Below, one piece after another: positions 13,976-30,282 of a stretch of 64,000 bases of DNA (its first letter is position 1; each line of letters starts with the position of its first letter). The DNA lies in assembly GCA_963513935.1 (NCBI GenBank), contig OY740768.1, forward strand, positions 16,418,590-16,482,589. The letters are read 5' to 3'. Position numbers and translations under genes: made by a program. The notes beneath the pieces are model-generated. The model made no database searches. It saw only the letters and a program-made list of their open reading frames with translations, and was not told the DNA's origin. This stretch comes from Aphrophora alni (lineage: Eukaryota > Arthropoda > Insecta > Hemiptera > Aphrophoridae).

Positions 13976-14402
13976 AGCTGTAAACATTAAAATTAGATTG
14001 TTTGGACAATGTAATTTTGTATTTATAAGTGAAGGACATGGCGTCCAAGTTGGTGGATCAAAATTACCCTAGGGAATGCAAATGGATTGGCTTTCTTTGA
14101 AGGATTCTAATGATTTGTGATGTGTTTCAAGTAATCATTTTACCTTTTTAGTTGTTCGTTGCTGTTTTCTAGTCACCTGCAACAGCAGAAGCTATTAATA
14201 GAATTTAATAAAAAAGGATATGTAAAATGTCAATGACTGCCATCTCCCTAAAAGAAACTTTATGTTTAAAATATCCGGAAAGGAGAAAATTCGTAATAAA
14301 ATACATAACCAATAAATTATTTGCAATTTAAGATATTCTAAGCCAGGAACACAAATATTATATACTTGTGATAGAATAAATAATGTGATTTAATATTTTT
14401 AG

Positions 14403-14581
14403 ATCAGCAATCTACTGACAAGATGACAGGGATAGGCGCTCTAGTTTCTTCTGTCAGCGTAGCAATACTTGGTGGACTTAATGAAAATCACCCTCTTTCG
14501 GAAATAATATTGTTACTTGTATTGCCCCCTGCAAGATGGTCATAGATTGAATTTTCAAGCTAGGTTTCACAAACTCATGAA
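14403..14581. other. GC-richer patch open on both strands, possible 5' UTR or unrecognised relic
   Basis: This patch lies directly upstream of the candidate gene. On the + strand, 14405-14542 is open for 46 codons (starts QQSTDKMTGIGALVSSVSVA) after an acceptor-like TTTTAG, and ends at a TAG with no donor. On the minus strand a frame with a single stop reads SPPSIATLTEETRAPIPV. The composition is clearly unlike the surrounding AT-rich DNA. It could be 5' untranslated sequence of the candidate gene or the remnant of another element. I cannot identify it. Confidence 0.35.
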
Positions 14582-14594
14582 ATGTTCACGATCG
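14582..14594 (+). CDS. Candidate first coding exon of unrecognised spliced gene
   Basis: An ATG with G at -3 opens a 13-nt segment (M F T I plus one base) that runs into a consensus donor, ATCG|GTAAGTT. The one leftover base joins the two leading bases of the exon at 15205 to make a valine codon, so the phase fits. The short length means this is the least certain part of the model. An alternative is a 31-nt internal exon starting at 14564 after CTAG. It would be preceded on the genome by the GC-richer patch at 14403-14581, which could be 5' untranslated sequence. Confidence 0.22.
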
Positions 14595-15204
14595 GTAAGT
14601 TGAAAACATTAGCAGGGATTGTTTCGTTGTGATAATTGAATATGATTAACACCGTCATTATTCACCTACATTATTTATCGTGGGATAAATGTTCCGAGAT
14701 TTATTATTTTCTTATTAATATATTTCAATTTTATTCCTTAACATATATAAGGACATATAGGGACCACTATAAAATCAATTTATACAAGTCGTAAAGGCGA
14801 TATGGCTTTCTTAGATTTTGATTTAATACATTAGGCAGATATTTATTTATGTTGCTTTTTAATTTTAAATTAACATCTAAATTAAATAAACATGAGAGTA
14901 AAGGTTATTCTGAAATTATCTCCAAAGTAAAAGTTTTTTTTAAAGTGTTTGTTTATAGGAGGGTTCTGAAATAACCTAATTTCAATAATTTGGCCATAAT
15001 TTATGTTATATTACAATCAATATTTTATAACGAATTTTAAATATGCATTTGTTATAATGAATTTTTCATCCAATAATACTCTGGATATTTATATTTAAAA
15101 TAGGTTCATTGTTTTTAGAACCTTTGAGATTTTATTTTATTAATTGGGAAAAAAATCTTTCGATTACTTGTTTTAAATAATATCTTTTTATTTTTATATG
15201 ATAG

Positions 15205-15355
15205 TAAAAACAGCAAACTGTATTGAATCTCATTTTCTTAGAGAGAGCATTTATAACAAAGTTTTCCACGAAACTTTACTTCTGTACAAACTCCAGAACA
15301 TAGATAATAAAATTGATTTGAAGATTTTCTTAGAACTTCTAAGGAATGCAATTAC
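15205..15355 (+). CDS. Candidate internal exon 2 of unrecognised spliced gene
   Basis: This is a 151-nt segment between a pyrimidine-rich acceptor (TATCTTTTTATTTTTATATGATAG ends at 15204; only the AG is invariant) and the donor AATTAC|GTAAGAT. One frame is fully open: two leading bases, 49 codons, two trailing bases. The peptide begins KTANCIESHFLRESIYNKVF and continues through LQNIDNKIDLKIFLELLRNA. It is rich in leucine, isoleucine and charged residues, as expected of alpha-helices. The trailing AC plus the first C of the exon at 16565 give threonine, so the two exons are in phase. I recognise no family. The evidence is splice sites, openness, phase and composition; there is no homology. Confidence 0.42.
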
Positions 15356-16564
15356 GTAAGATATAAATTTATTTTGTCTGAGAATCAGTTCACGATTTGT
15401 TGGAATCAACAAAGAATAATCAGAAATAAATTCCCTTTGATATTTATCTGGTTTTTATGTTGTTTTTTATACATGTATTGTTTTGAGACTTCTTTGTATT
15501 ACTCGTTGCGTAGAAAACAGTTCTAGCCTAGGATATCAGTTGTTTCTTAAACTAGGTGTTGGGCACCATTATGTACTTACCCAATCTCATACCATGCAAC
15601 ACAACCAGATCCCCTAAATGTAATGAACAAAAGTTGTTTTCTTTGGCATTTATGTCATTAATTAATTGTATCTGTGGGGTCTTATCTAGTAAAGAACGTT
15701 TGTTTAAAACAGTTATTACACAGGTTTTCAGATTCTAGTAAATGTGTATATGAATACGTTTTTAAGTCGGATACACCTAAACTGCCCTCGAAGATGTGTA
15801 TATATTAAAAGTTTGAATGTGCTACTGCCCTGTAGGTAACTTGGCCCTGTCGTATCACGTAACTGTACCTATGTTTTATTTACTTGATAGGACAGGGTTG
15901 GAAATAACATTTTTGACTCCTCTTTGTCATCGTAGTGAAGTCGATTTGATACCATTACATGCAGAATTGAATTCTTCAAATTTGTATTAAATTTGATGTG
16001 TTATAAGTTAAATAGACTAGGTATTAAAAACAACAAAATTTAAATGGTCGCCGTTTTAACATTTTTCAAAATATTGAAAAAAAAAATTCAATAGGACTCT
16101 ATGTGACCACATTATAATCCCCTATAACAAAAATCATGTTCTCATCCTAATTTTTAGTTGTCACTGTACTACTTACGTATAGACAACAAAGACGACGATA
16201 ACTACAACCGACGAACAGCATGTCATATCTGAGGTCATGAATTGTGTTGTTAATACAAAAAACAAAGGTCGAAATTGTTGACAACTACCAAAATTACCCT
16301 GTACTTTATATACTGGGTAATTATAAATCCTAAGTTGGTTAACAAGAATATGAACAGAAACTCATCAAAATACGCCTAATCCCACCACAACACAGTTGCT
16401 TGAGTGTCGTATTTACTTTAAATTAAAATTGTATCTGACAAGTTTATAAGTCTTGGAATAAACTAAAATCCAATATTATGAATAAATTTGAAAAGTGATT
16501 TTTGTTTATGTTCAGTGATGTTTTTATAAAACAAAATATATAGTTGTGTATATGTATGTTTCAG

Positions 16565-16683
16565 CATTTGCTACGTGGATATGTTGCACTATTCGACAGA
16601 TATGCTGCTGGAAGGGTCTTTAGTTTTCAAACCCTACCTTGTACTTTTCAAATGTTTGATCCAGGACAACACTACAATAACAG
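16565..16683 (+). CDS. Candidate internal exon 3 of unrecognised spliced gene
   Basis: This 119-nt segment is bounded by a strong acceptor (TGTATGTTTCAG ending at 16564) and a donor ATAACAG|GTAATG. Its GC content is well above the surrounding DNA. In the frame set by exon 2 it is open for 39 codons, with one base at each end. The peptide runs ICYVDMLHYSTDMLLEGS then LVFKPYLVLFKCLIQDNTT, and looks helical and partly hydrophobic. The other two frames are less satisfactory: one has a stop, and the other is open but does not match the exon 2 phase. The next exon must start with two bases of a codon. This is the most exon-like segment of the whole window. Confidence 0.45.
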
Positions 16684-17219
16684 GTAATGTAAAGGCATGT
16701 CTTTATTAATCTATAGGCCTATAGTTATTCGTAGAAAGTGACTATGGTGTATATAATATAAACCATCGAGAAAACTAATTATGCTGTAAAATTTGTCTAT
16801 GTTGCTTCGGATGTTACCTCCATCAATCAATAATAATTAATTATTACCATTCCTACCTAAAACAAAACACACATATTTTGCTTCGTGACTGCCAAATGTT
16901 TCCCTCATAAAAATGACTTATTTTGTTACATGTACTTTATAATACTGATTAGAAAATACGTAAAATAAATGGTTTTATTAGGTAAGGTTTTATAAAGTTA
17001 ATAACAATATACATTAATAAGCAAGTTACTTCATTGTGTATTTACACCGATATTTACCTGGGAAAATGTTTGTTCTTCACGATCTTGGAATTATTTACAA
17101 GTCGAAAGAAAGATTATTTTAATGTTACAATATATGAGTTTATTTTGTTGTTAAACACTAAAGTCATTGAACGTGTCCTTCAATGCACTCAGTAGCAATG
17201 ACAAAACTTTACACTCTAA

Positions 17220-17265
17220 TTTATACCTGAAGATGAGAACCTGTTCTCGAAACGCGTAGTGTAAA
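17220..17265 (+). ncRNA. Hammerhead-ribozyme-like motif, type I layout
   Basis: The parts appear in order. Helix I 5' strand TTTATAC (17220-17226) pairs with GTGTAAA (17259-17265), seven pairs including one G-U. The core box is CTGAAGA (17227-17233). One extra T follows, then stem II, GAGAAC/GTTCTC with a CT loop (17235-17248). Then come GAA (17249-17251) and the palindrome ACGCGT (17252-17257), with A at the cleavage position (17258). A palindromic helix III without a loop would work as a dimer. Penelope-like elements are known to carry minimal type I hammerheads of this sort. The extra T after the core box departs from the consensus, so activity is uncertain. Confidence 0.5.
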
Positions 17266-18895
17266 CTACAACACAAAAGTTGCATGACGGGAATACCAGG
17301 TATATGTATATATGTTTATATAGGTATACTATTTAGTTTCATACTATATTGCAACTGGAGACATATACAATAATTTATAGAGTTTCGTCGTCTCCGTTAC
17401 ACATAAAAGAGTTTCAACAGACGTCTCGTTCTACTAGCTCATTATTTTAAACGTTATCTCCCCAAGGAGATGTACAAGTAGCGGACAATACCTGGTAACT
17501 AAGTATTAAATATTTAAGTAGTAACGAAGTATATTTTTCTCCCTGCTAAGTAGGATATAACTAATTCCTATAACTGTAATATTTTGTCATTTAAAACTGA
17601 TGCATGATTTCCTTCTTTGATGTTCTTTCCTGATGTAGGGTCTATGTAGGGAACCGCTTTAGTTATTACATCCTTGCTGTATATTTAGCAACATTGAGTC
17701 CTTCATTAAATCAGAAATAATTCAAGTAAAATTGTATTCCTATCAGTACCCCTCCCACAATGTAGGTTAAATGACAAATAAAAAATAAACTCCAGGTAGT
17801 CGAATATTTTCAGTCAGTCTCAAAATAGATATGGGCATTTTGAACTACAGGAAAGTGATGTTTGTTTTAAGTGTTCTGTATTAAATTGTATAAAACATCT
17901 ATATTTGTGATTAATTTTCTATGTTATATCAAGTACTTTAAAAAAATACATTAAAGGTACAGTTTTTAATTATTAAACTTCCGCTACATTGCTTTATCGT
18001 TAAAATGATTTTTAGTGAATACCCACATCACTAGGTACATATGTAAAAAGTGTAAATGTTTAGGTATGGGTTATAATTAGACAATCTAAGCTATAAATGC
18101 AATAACTCGTTCGATAAATTTGGATTTGTTCAATTTTATATTTCATTTTTGAAAATAATATAATTTATAGCTACATATATAGGCATTAGTTTTGTCTAAA
18201 CGTACAATTTAAAATTCCAAAACATTTAAGGAACACTTAGTTAGCCCTCTATAAAAATATAATATGTTTTAATTAAAGGAAGAATAATGCTCAGTTAATG
18301 TCAAGAATACAAATTTCTTCATTTAAAACTATGCTAAAAATATTTGGTTCTGTGAATTCTGTTTGAGTTCAATGACTGTCTGAACCTTAGCGGAATCTCA
18401 ATTAGTCTGCTGTAATCGAAACTATAAATTGTTGTTATTAAAACGATAACGGCGTCTCGTTTTAATTTGCCTGAAATTATGTTTTAAAGATATTCAAATA
18501 TTACAAACGAATTTTAACATTTAATAATTATTATAATGCAGTTGCTCTGGACGTAGTGCTTCCCGGTTATGAAATAATTAACTCTTGCTTAGCTTTGTAA
18601 AGACTTTTAATTGAAAACAATTATTTTTCAAAACGTTTAAACGAAAACTAAGGGCAAAATCAATTTAAGAGATTTTATAATCAGAGTAATTAAATTTACT
18701 GAGTTTTATTAGAAATGATTAGGAAACTAAATATATAAACAATTGATCGCCATTTTTATTTTCAAAAAGGGTGTATAAATTATGATGTATTTAGTACGTT
18801 TTTAAATAATGTGTGCTGTAAATAATTTTAAATAATATATTTTGAATGTATTACGTTAAGATACTGTTTTGTTTTTTACTTATAATAAATTTCAG

Positions 18896-18972
18896 TGTTT
18901 TCCTCATGCAACTTTCGCACTGTCAGAAAAGTGACCGATATCTTAAAACAAGGGAAAGTGTATTTATTGTAA
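18896..18972 (+). CDS. Candidate terminal exon (version a) of unrecognised spliced gene
   Basis: A good acceptor (ACTTATAATAAATTTCAG ending at 18895, with a T-rich tract upstream) is followed by two bases that complete the codon left open by exon 3. Then come 24 sense codons and a TAA stop at 18970-18972. The peptide is FSSCNFRTVRKVTDILKQGK followed by VYLL. An AATAAA signal overlaps the stop (18972-18977). With exons at 14582, 15205 and 16565 this gives 360 nt, a 119-residue protein. The alternative terminal exon at 22559 also fits the phase, so only one of the two may be used, or neither. Confidence 0.28.
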
Positions 18973-19542
18973 ATAAAGGTGGTTTTGTTATGGTTTCAAT
19001 CGTTTCAGTAGTTTACTAATGTATAAACATCAGACAATACAGAAATGCATTTATGAAAAACGTAATGTTTACTTTTATAGTCGAGATCGTCTATATATAG
19101 TTCGATTATAACTGAAATCGAATTAAATATAAGTTAAGAATTGTTTTATTTATTTGTGTTGTTTGTATTTGTTTATGTTCTTTATATTTATTTTACTTTT
19201 TCTACTTGGGTTTTGATAGTTTAGTTGATAAAGTATTAATAAGAAACTATTTTTCATTACGGCGAATACATTATACATTTTTCGTATTTTATTAAAACTT
19301 TCAGTGACAAAAGTAGTATGTGATTTAAACGCTAACAACAACTGAAAACTTTTTTTCATCGTTTTAACATTTCAGATACAAAGAATTTTTTTTAGCGTTT
19401 AAGGAGAAACATAAATTCATCGGTACAGTACATTTTTGACTTTCAGGCACAACATATTATTTTTTAAACACAATTTAAACAATATTTACAGTTATTGAAT
19501 TAGTTTAATGTTTATATGTAGTTTTAGTATGAAAGTAGACAT

Positions 19543-19743
19543 ATGATGCGATGCGACTCTCCTCTAACCAAAAGGTTTAACTGCAGTACCCTTGCTTCTC
19601 ATATGGATTCATGCCATGTTCGAGTAAGAACAAATCACTGGCTTCTGGTTCGTAGTGGTATAATTAAATACAATATTAGAAAGAGGCCCTCGGATAGAAA
19701 AGACTATTATGGTTTGTATTTTCTTTCCTCTTCTCTGCCCTAG
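19543..19743 (+). other. Open frame in a GC-richer patch, function unknown
   Basis: The patch 19540-19745 is GC-richer than its surroundings and carries a 66-codon frame that begins MMRCDSPLTKRFNCSTLASH and includes RTNHWLLVRSG. It contains an internal donor-like TTCGA|GTAAGA preceded by AACTGCAG, so it could hold a very small exon instead. No family is recognised, and open frames of this length are expected by chance in this window. Confidence 0.15.
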
Positions 19744-19779
19744 CACATATAGTGTGTAAAGAGTACAACAAAATTTTAT

Positions 19780-19785
<6 letters not shown>

Positions 19786-19838
<53 letters not shown>
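19786..19838. repeat. (TA)n microsatellite
   Basis: About 53 bp of TA dinucleotides. Confidence 0.95.
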
Positions 19839-19842
<4 letters not shown>

Positions 19843-22558
19843 GTTAGTATATATAATATTTTAAAATGTTATTTTATTTAATAATTTAGCCACGAAAGTA
19901 AAACCAATTAAGATTACTGAATAAGCTACCTCGGACGTATTATTGTGCACTTCATAGTTACAAATCGTATAGTCCATGCCTGGTAAGTGACCATTACGCA
20001 CACAGAGCTCGATTTTCACCACAAAGTGATATCACGAGAATATATAGTAGTTATAAATCTTTTGTAGATTCTAGTCGTAACTAAACTTTTCAGTTGTGTG
20101 TAATAATAGTTACAGTCACTTGACAAAAGAGAGTGTAGAAATTACCATGAAAAATGTCCTAGCAAACGATATCAAATACTCGTAATAATGGCCACATAAA
20201 GTTTAAAGACCAATACAATTTAGGTAGTTTAAAATGATTTTAACTCTTTGAGGTTTGTTTAGTTTAACAACATGTTTTACTGTATTGGGAAGGATTGGGG
20301 TTCTAATTTTATTTTAATATTTAATAAATATTGAAAATATATATCTTGTAAAGATAAATAGATATGTACATCTGGTTTGGTTTTTGTTTATTTATTATTT
20401 CGGTTTTATGTGTAGTGATTGTTAGGTCTAAAAGAGCTTTTTTATATTTGTAATATAGAGAGTGTTTATTTTATTGGGTTACCTCTGCAAACTTTTTCGT
20501 TTTTAATAATGGAATTTTCCATTTTTTTACGATGCAAATCGAGTTAAATGGTTTCATGAAGTTTCGAAAAACTGATGTCGCAAAGTACTTAGTTTGACGT
20601 CTATTTGTACTTTGGTGTGTTTTATTTATAAAAATACAAATAACTTACATCTCCATAACATTTTTACCATTTATTTATGCAATACATGTAAGACGAAGTT
20701 TCTTTAAATAAGTCTCTTCCTCAATTGTCACATGTACCAAACCCTCCTGGTACTGAAATAAAGCTCTAATTTGTCACGGTTTTCATTTCCTTGAAGGAGG
20801 GTTTACATGAATGTCATAACTTTAGGATGTTTGTTAAGATGTATATGCATTTAACATCATGGTTTGATCATGGGTAAACAGTTGCCTATATTGAAACTTA
20901 CTATTTACAATCCTAATCTTGTAAATATTTCAAAAACGCTTTCTATTACAATACATGGCTGAGTTGGTGCTTATTTAATCAGTAAAAATATTATCGATTA
21001 ATTTTGATTTCTTTACATGGAGAGGAATGTAAATTTGTTTTCATAAAAACATGCAATTGAAACTTTCTTACGTTTTTCATTTCCCATTTGATAGGTTCTA
21101 GAAGTCATTTAGTCTTCAATAGGTTTTTGTTTTAAAACTCAATGAAACTTTAAATTTTCGATTTGATAATGTTTTAATTTTTTTATTCATAAATATGCAT
21201 CAAATTTTGGAAAGTAAACTTTTCTAACAATCACTTACTAAAAAGTTAGGCAAATGTTCAGATATTCAAGCTCTATTTCTAGTCTGTATTTATGTATAAA
21301 ATAGCTTTTACTATATTTATCACAGAACATTTATCTCTGTATCGATTTCAAATCAGGTTATATAAGGAATAATTGAAGTTCGTAAATCTAAAACAAATAA
21401 TAATTTTAACATTTGGACCCCTTACATTCTATCATCTCTCATTTCATTGAAATAAATATGTCATGGGCGACCTTTTTAGATATATCCCGAACTATATCAT
21501 ATCGGCATCACGCCGATTATATTTAAACCGGTCTGACTTTGTTTACATGAATCTTGAAGTAAACTTCTGTCAATATTATGTACTTATGTTAGTGATGGTA
21601 AATCATTTTACATCCTTTATTACAAAAATTTCTTGAATGTAGTAAGTATTAGGCGTGTAGATGACTAATTACTAAAACCCTGTAAGATAATGTCAGTCGA
21701 ACTATAACACGATGTCTATGTAATATCTGTTTTATTGTTTTAGAAAATAGCAACTTATTTTGTTTGCTATGTAATTAATTTTACTAAAAAAAAAAAACTT
21801 TTAATTTTCTTAGAGTCATCAATATATTACAAATACTTTAACAAAGGTTTTACTCACTTATTACGCAATATGAATATATTCTTTATAAATCATACAAATA
21901 TTGTAATAATAGAAATATGAAGATTTGTAGCTAACTGAAAGGGTTCTTGTAAAGGGGGGTGAAAATGTGAGATAAAACAGATAGTAACCAGGTAAAACGA
22001 ATTTCTTTGCTTGGATAAACATCTTATTATATGGTAACTTTTTAATTAGAGATATGTAATTAATTTATGGAGGAACACTTTAGACCATTTTGAATTGACC
22101 GTGTGATGGATAATGAAGAGACCAAATTATCCTAAACGTAAATAGGTCAAACTGTTTCTATAAAATTACTTAGTACAACAAAGCAACAAATATTTGTGCT
22201 TTTTTTTGTAAACTCAGTGGAAATTAAACTGCAATATACAAAATTACAGCTCATATTTTCTGTCACACTAATTACTGTCTATGTAGAGCGGTATGAAGAA
22301 ATATATTTAAATTTATGTATTAATGTGTATTAATAAAAATAAGAACTAATTTAGAAATGTCATTTAATATTCTCTCATGATAATATTTTATAATTTATTA
22401 ACTATAAGCAATTTATAATGACTTCACAATAAAACTACGATAGCTATCAAAAGATAAATCGTAACAAATGTAATAGCAGTTAAAGAACAATACAAAGAAA
22501 AATAAAACAACCTCAAATAGTTAGCCTAATGCTTCTGTTATTGTGTTTTGTAACTCAG
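19839..22558. other. AT-rich DNA, no gene supported
   Basis: A donor-like CCTG|GTAAGTG at 19980 follows a short GC-richer stretch, but no acceptor gives a frame that fits the neighbouring gene model. A 6-bp-stem hairpin (ATCGGC/GCCGAT) lies near 21500. Nothing else is visible. Confidence 0.5.
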
Positions 22559-22764
22559 GACATATCTCAGCACATATCGAGGGATTGCTTTATATACAAG
22601 GAAGTAAAGGTCTCATTGTCATTTTAGAAAGACACATTTACTGTCAGATCTCACAGAAATTCTTGTTCGTAAAGGAGTTGTTGAAATTTACTAATGCTAC
22701 TTCTATTTCTCCTCATATTGGAATAACCTCTTTTAAAAACTCGGTTCTGCTCCTAGTTTTATAA
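22559..22764 (+). CDS. Candidate terminal exon (version b) of unrecognised spliced gene
   Basis: A strong acceptor (TTATTGTGTTTTGTAACTCAG ends at 22558) leads into two bases that complete the codon left by exon 3 (giving glycine). Then come 67 sense codons and a stop at 22762-22764. The peptide starts HISAHIEGLLYIQGSKGLIV and later reads QKFLFVKELLKFTNATSISP. Joined to exons 14582, 15205 and 16565 it gives 489 nt, a 162-residue protein. An open run of 67 codons is uncommon at this base composition but does occur by chance in a window this size. It competes with the exon at 18896. No family is recognised. Confidence 0.27.
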
Positions 22765-25046
22765 TATAAATTAAATAATTTTGTACTTTATTGTTAGTTT
22801 CTTGTGATTTGTTTTGATTTTATGTATGCGTGTTAGATTAATGCGAGGAAAACTCAAAGCTAACTATACTCGAATCATTGAAAGCTAAAGGTACCAAGTA
22901 AGCATTCAGTAACACAGACATAACTTTACCAATATATCTTACGTCCAATATTTTTTCCAAACAAATAATTTATAAACAAATAAATGAAAAGCAAGAAACT
23001 ACAGTGTATTAATTATACATAAACAATGTTATTCATTTTTCATAATTCCATGAAACTTATTTTACCAATATAGTATAATTTTGTTTTGTTGTCATTATTG
23101 TTGTTGTATTATTGTTATTTACAGGTAAAACTAAATTATTATTGATAAAAACAGGTGTTTTTATTAATATTATTTAATATTTATATTAAATATTATTTTA
23201 TTAATATTATTTATCATAATAAATAAATATGATATTTTATGTTTTTTTCACATATTAAAAAAAACAAAATTTGAATTTCTACACTTATTGAAGTCTCCAA
23301 TGAAGCACTGACTGTTTTATTTCCCATTGCTATCGGAAAATACATTTATGCATTTGTAGACCTTAAATTTCACTCCTAAAATCAATCTTTATATGTACTT
23401 ATATTTTACTACGTAAACGTTTCTGTAATGATATAGAGTTGTAATGATATAGAGTTGACAAATTAGAGTTGTCTTGAAAGCTAACGAAAAGACACGTCAT
23501 AAATTTATTTTATTTTATTTTTCAGTACCAGGATTGTATTATTTTATTGTACAGAAAATGCACAATAAGAGTATTTAAAAACCATATCCTACAAGAAAAC
23601 ACGATTTACAGAATGTTTCAAACAGTAACTGGTGCACATTTGCTAATATCCAAATACCAGGTTACTCGTCATTCTAATATTTTATTTAAAAAATTGCACC
23701 GATGTTCAGTTAAACACTTTTATTAATTATGATTAAACTAAATCCACCACTTTTAAAAATGATTTTAAAAAGTAAGTAAACTTCAATATATTACTGTATA
23801 TAAAATATTTTTTTCGTAAATTGTGTTAAATATGAGGAAAAATCTGTATTGTAAAGGTAGGACCAAAGAGGTGAGGTCGTTGTAACAACCTGCACATGTA
23901 CCAATAAAAATGTATTTAGCTTGCCTTACAGAAAACTACTTTTTAGAATTCGTAATAAAAATTGAAGTTTCAAGTTATCTCAAGTGAATATAACACTAAC
24001 AGTTTCACAATAGACACGTACCATATTATCAAAACACATCACGTATTTACTGCTAAAAAAAATCCTTATAACAAAAATACTATTTCTCCCTCAAACCTGA
24101 ATCATATTTCTTTTTTTTTTTTGACGAACACATTTCATATGGACTACCATGATTAATACGCCTACACTATACCTAAAGAAGAGCAAGTAAAATTTTAACT
24201 ATTTCAATTTTTTACGTGTTATGTTTGACAAATACACTATTTACCACCTCATCTAAGATTCAACATGTCTGTGTCTCTTTCCTTCGTTATAGTTTATTCA
24301 TGTTAACAACCGAATATAATTCACAAACTTTCTCTTAGAAAATTATTATTTTGAAATTATAGCTCATGCGATATCCCTTTCATCGCTAACTCCCTAATTT
24401 TAACTTGCCTAACCATAATATAACTAAGAGCTTCAATCGTTAAACAAGTTGGTTAATCAAAATATGAAACAAATAAGTTTTATAAATTAATATTTCTGGA
24501 ACAATAATTCATCACCTCATCTTCATCAAAAGGCACATAGAATTAACTATGGATTACGTATTACGGGCAATTACACTGTGTAATTCAAAAATTAAAATAT
24601 AACAGCAAAATAACCGTTGAAATAGTATAAATGGATTTGGAGTCTATTTTACAAGTGTTTTAAATATTTCCATTTTTTCGGCACGTTTGTTGCTCAGAAA
24701 AAAAACTTATTTTAAATTTTTAGAAAATAGATTGTTAAAAGTAGTTTCCATAGCATAATAAATATAGTTTTCAACATTTAGGAAATTTTGTATATTTATA
24801 TTAAGAACGAATTCCAAATGAAACTATTGATATACTGAGGATTAAGTAAGGTATATTACTTACATTTCATCTCAGTATGTTCAATAACTATTTTCTATAC
24901 TAATTTGTAAAATAGCATATTTTTTTATTCAAATTTTGTATGCAGTAACTTGATTTCTTGTATAAAACAAAAATAAAAATAATAAGTTGTACAAAGTAAT
25001 ATTCAAATCTGAGGAACAATAATCAAAAAAGTCATTTAAATATTAC

Positions 25047-25049
<3 letters not shown>
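22765..25049. other. AT-rich DNA, no gene supported
   Basis: A near-palindromic, almost pure A/T stretch at 23160-23225 is the only structure noted. No exon, RNA gene or transposon motif is visible. Confidence 0.55.

Positions 25050-25113
<64 letters not shown>
25050..25113. repeat. (TA)n microsatellite
   Basis: About 64 bp of TA dinucleotides. Confidence 0.95.
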
Positions 25114-25115
<2 letters not shown>

Positions 25116-26106
25116 CCGAAAGTCGACATTTGAAATTACAAGAAAATTACTGGCAATATAAATTCTGTGTACATCATGACGATAGTCAATATTGAATTCC
25201 TCATCCCTCTACAAAACCAATTATAATCCTGTTCTTTTAGTCTCTTCATATACAATTTGTATTAGTGTCAATTATTTTTAATTGAATATTTTGATAATAC
25301 CAAGCCATCATTATTTGTTCATGTAGTGATGGTAGAGCTAATATTTTTCTGGCACTAGGAATAGAATCAAATACAAAACAAGGATTTGAAGATTAACCTA
25401 ATACAAAACCAATATCTCAAATTTTAATTCTCACGTCAATTCATTTGATGAACAGTATGTTAACGCTAAGGTTAAACTAATGCATGCTGAAAGAAACTGT
25501 ATCAGGACTAGAACAGATAAAAATGGGTAAATCTGGTTAGGATTAAATGAGTTCCTTGAAGGTAAGCTTCTGCCAAACTACATAATTGTGTAAGACTTTT
25601 CGCAATCCCTTATATTCATTGTCTCTTTGATGTAGTGAAGATTAGGGAGGGTAAATGACTAATTAATGTAACTCTAAAGGAAGGGGTTCATTTCCATTAT
25701 AAATTGATTTATTGTTTTGGTAAATATTAACTAATTCTTAATGTAATATAATTGGCTTATTTAAAGATGAATGTAATTATCCAGCGATATCACTTTATTA
25801 CACACATTTTAAAAATGTCCAACAATAGATATATACAAATTTATAATAAAGAGCTGATCTAATTTCAGCTTTCCGTAGATCATTTTATTTTATACTTTTA
25901 ATTTAGGTAAAAATACTTTCCCTCTAAGCGACCTTCAATTTAAGCTAGTTTCCTAAATGTTGTTGTTTCTTGAATTATTTTTGATCTAACTTACTCTAGT
26001 TAGAAAATGGCTAACAAAGAAACATTTTTTAAGTTTCAAACTAAGATAAAGCAAGGATTTTAATATTGCGTTCTGGTTATTTGTTGTTTCTTTTCCCAGA
26101 TATATG

Positions 26107-30100
<3,994 letters not shown>

Positions 30101-30219
30101 TATATATATATATAAAGATTTCTATCAATACATGAATTTAAAATTATTTAGTTTACCAAATTTATTTATATATAAAGATTTCTATCTATACATGAATTTA
30201 ACATTATTTAGTTTAACAA

Positions 30220-30276
<57 letters not shown>
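30101..30276. repeat. 60-bp tandem duplication running into a (TA)n tract
   Basis: Units 30101-30160 and 30161-30220 are near-identical at an exact 60-bp period (each contains AAAGATTTCTATC and ACATGAATTTA). A third copy begins at 30221 but becomes a pure TA tract to 30276. The TA tract therefore appears to have grown from the TA-rich start of the repeat unit. Confidence 0.9.

Positions 30277-30282
<6 letters not shown>

Noticed and set aside
17630..17720. Possible exon after TATGTAG at 17646 (GNRFSYYILAVYLATL) in phase with exon 3
   Set aside because: It needs a weak second AG downstream of the better acceptor and ends in a stop with no advantage over the exons at 18896 or 22559.
18541..18592. 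Short GC-richer frame after ATGCAG (VALDVVLPGYEIINSCLAL)
   Set aside because: The phase fits exon 3, but the acceptor has no pyrimidine tract and the open run is short.
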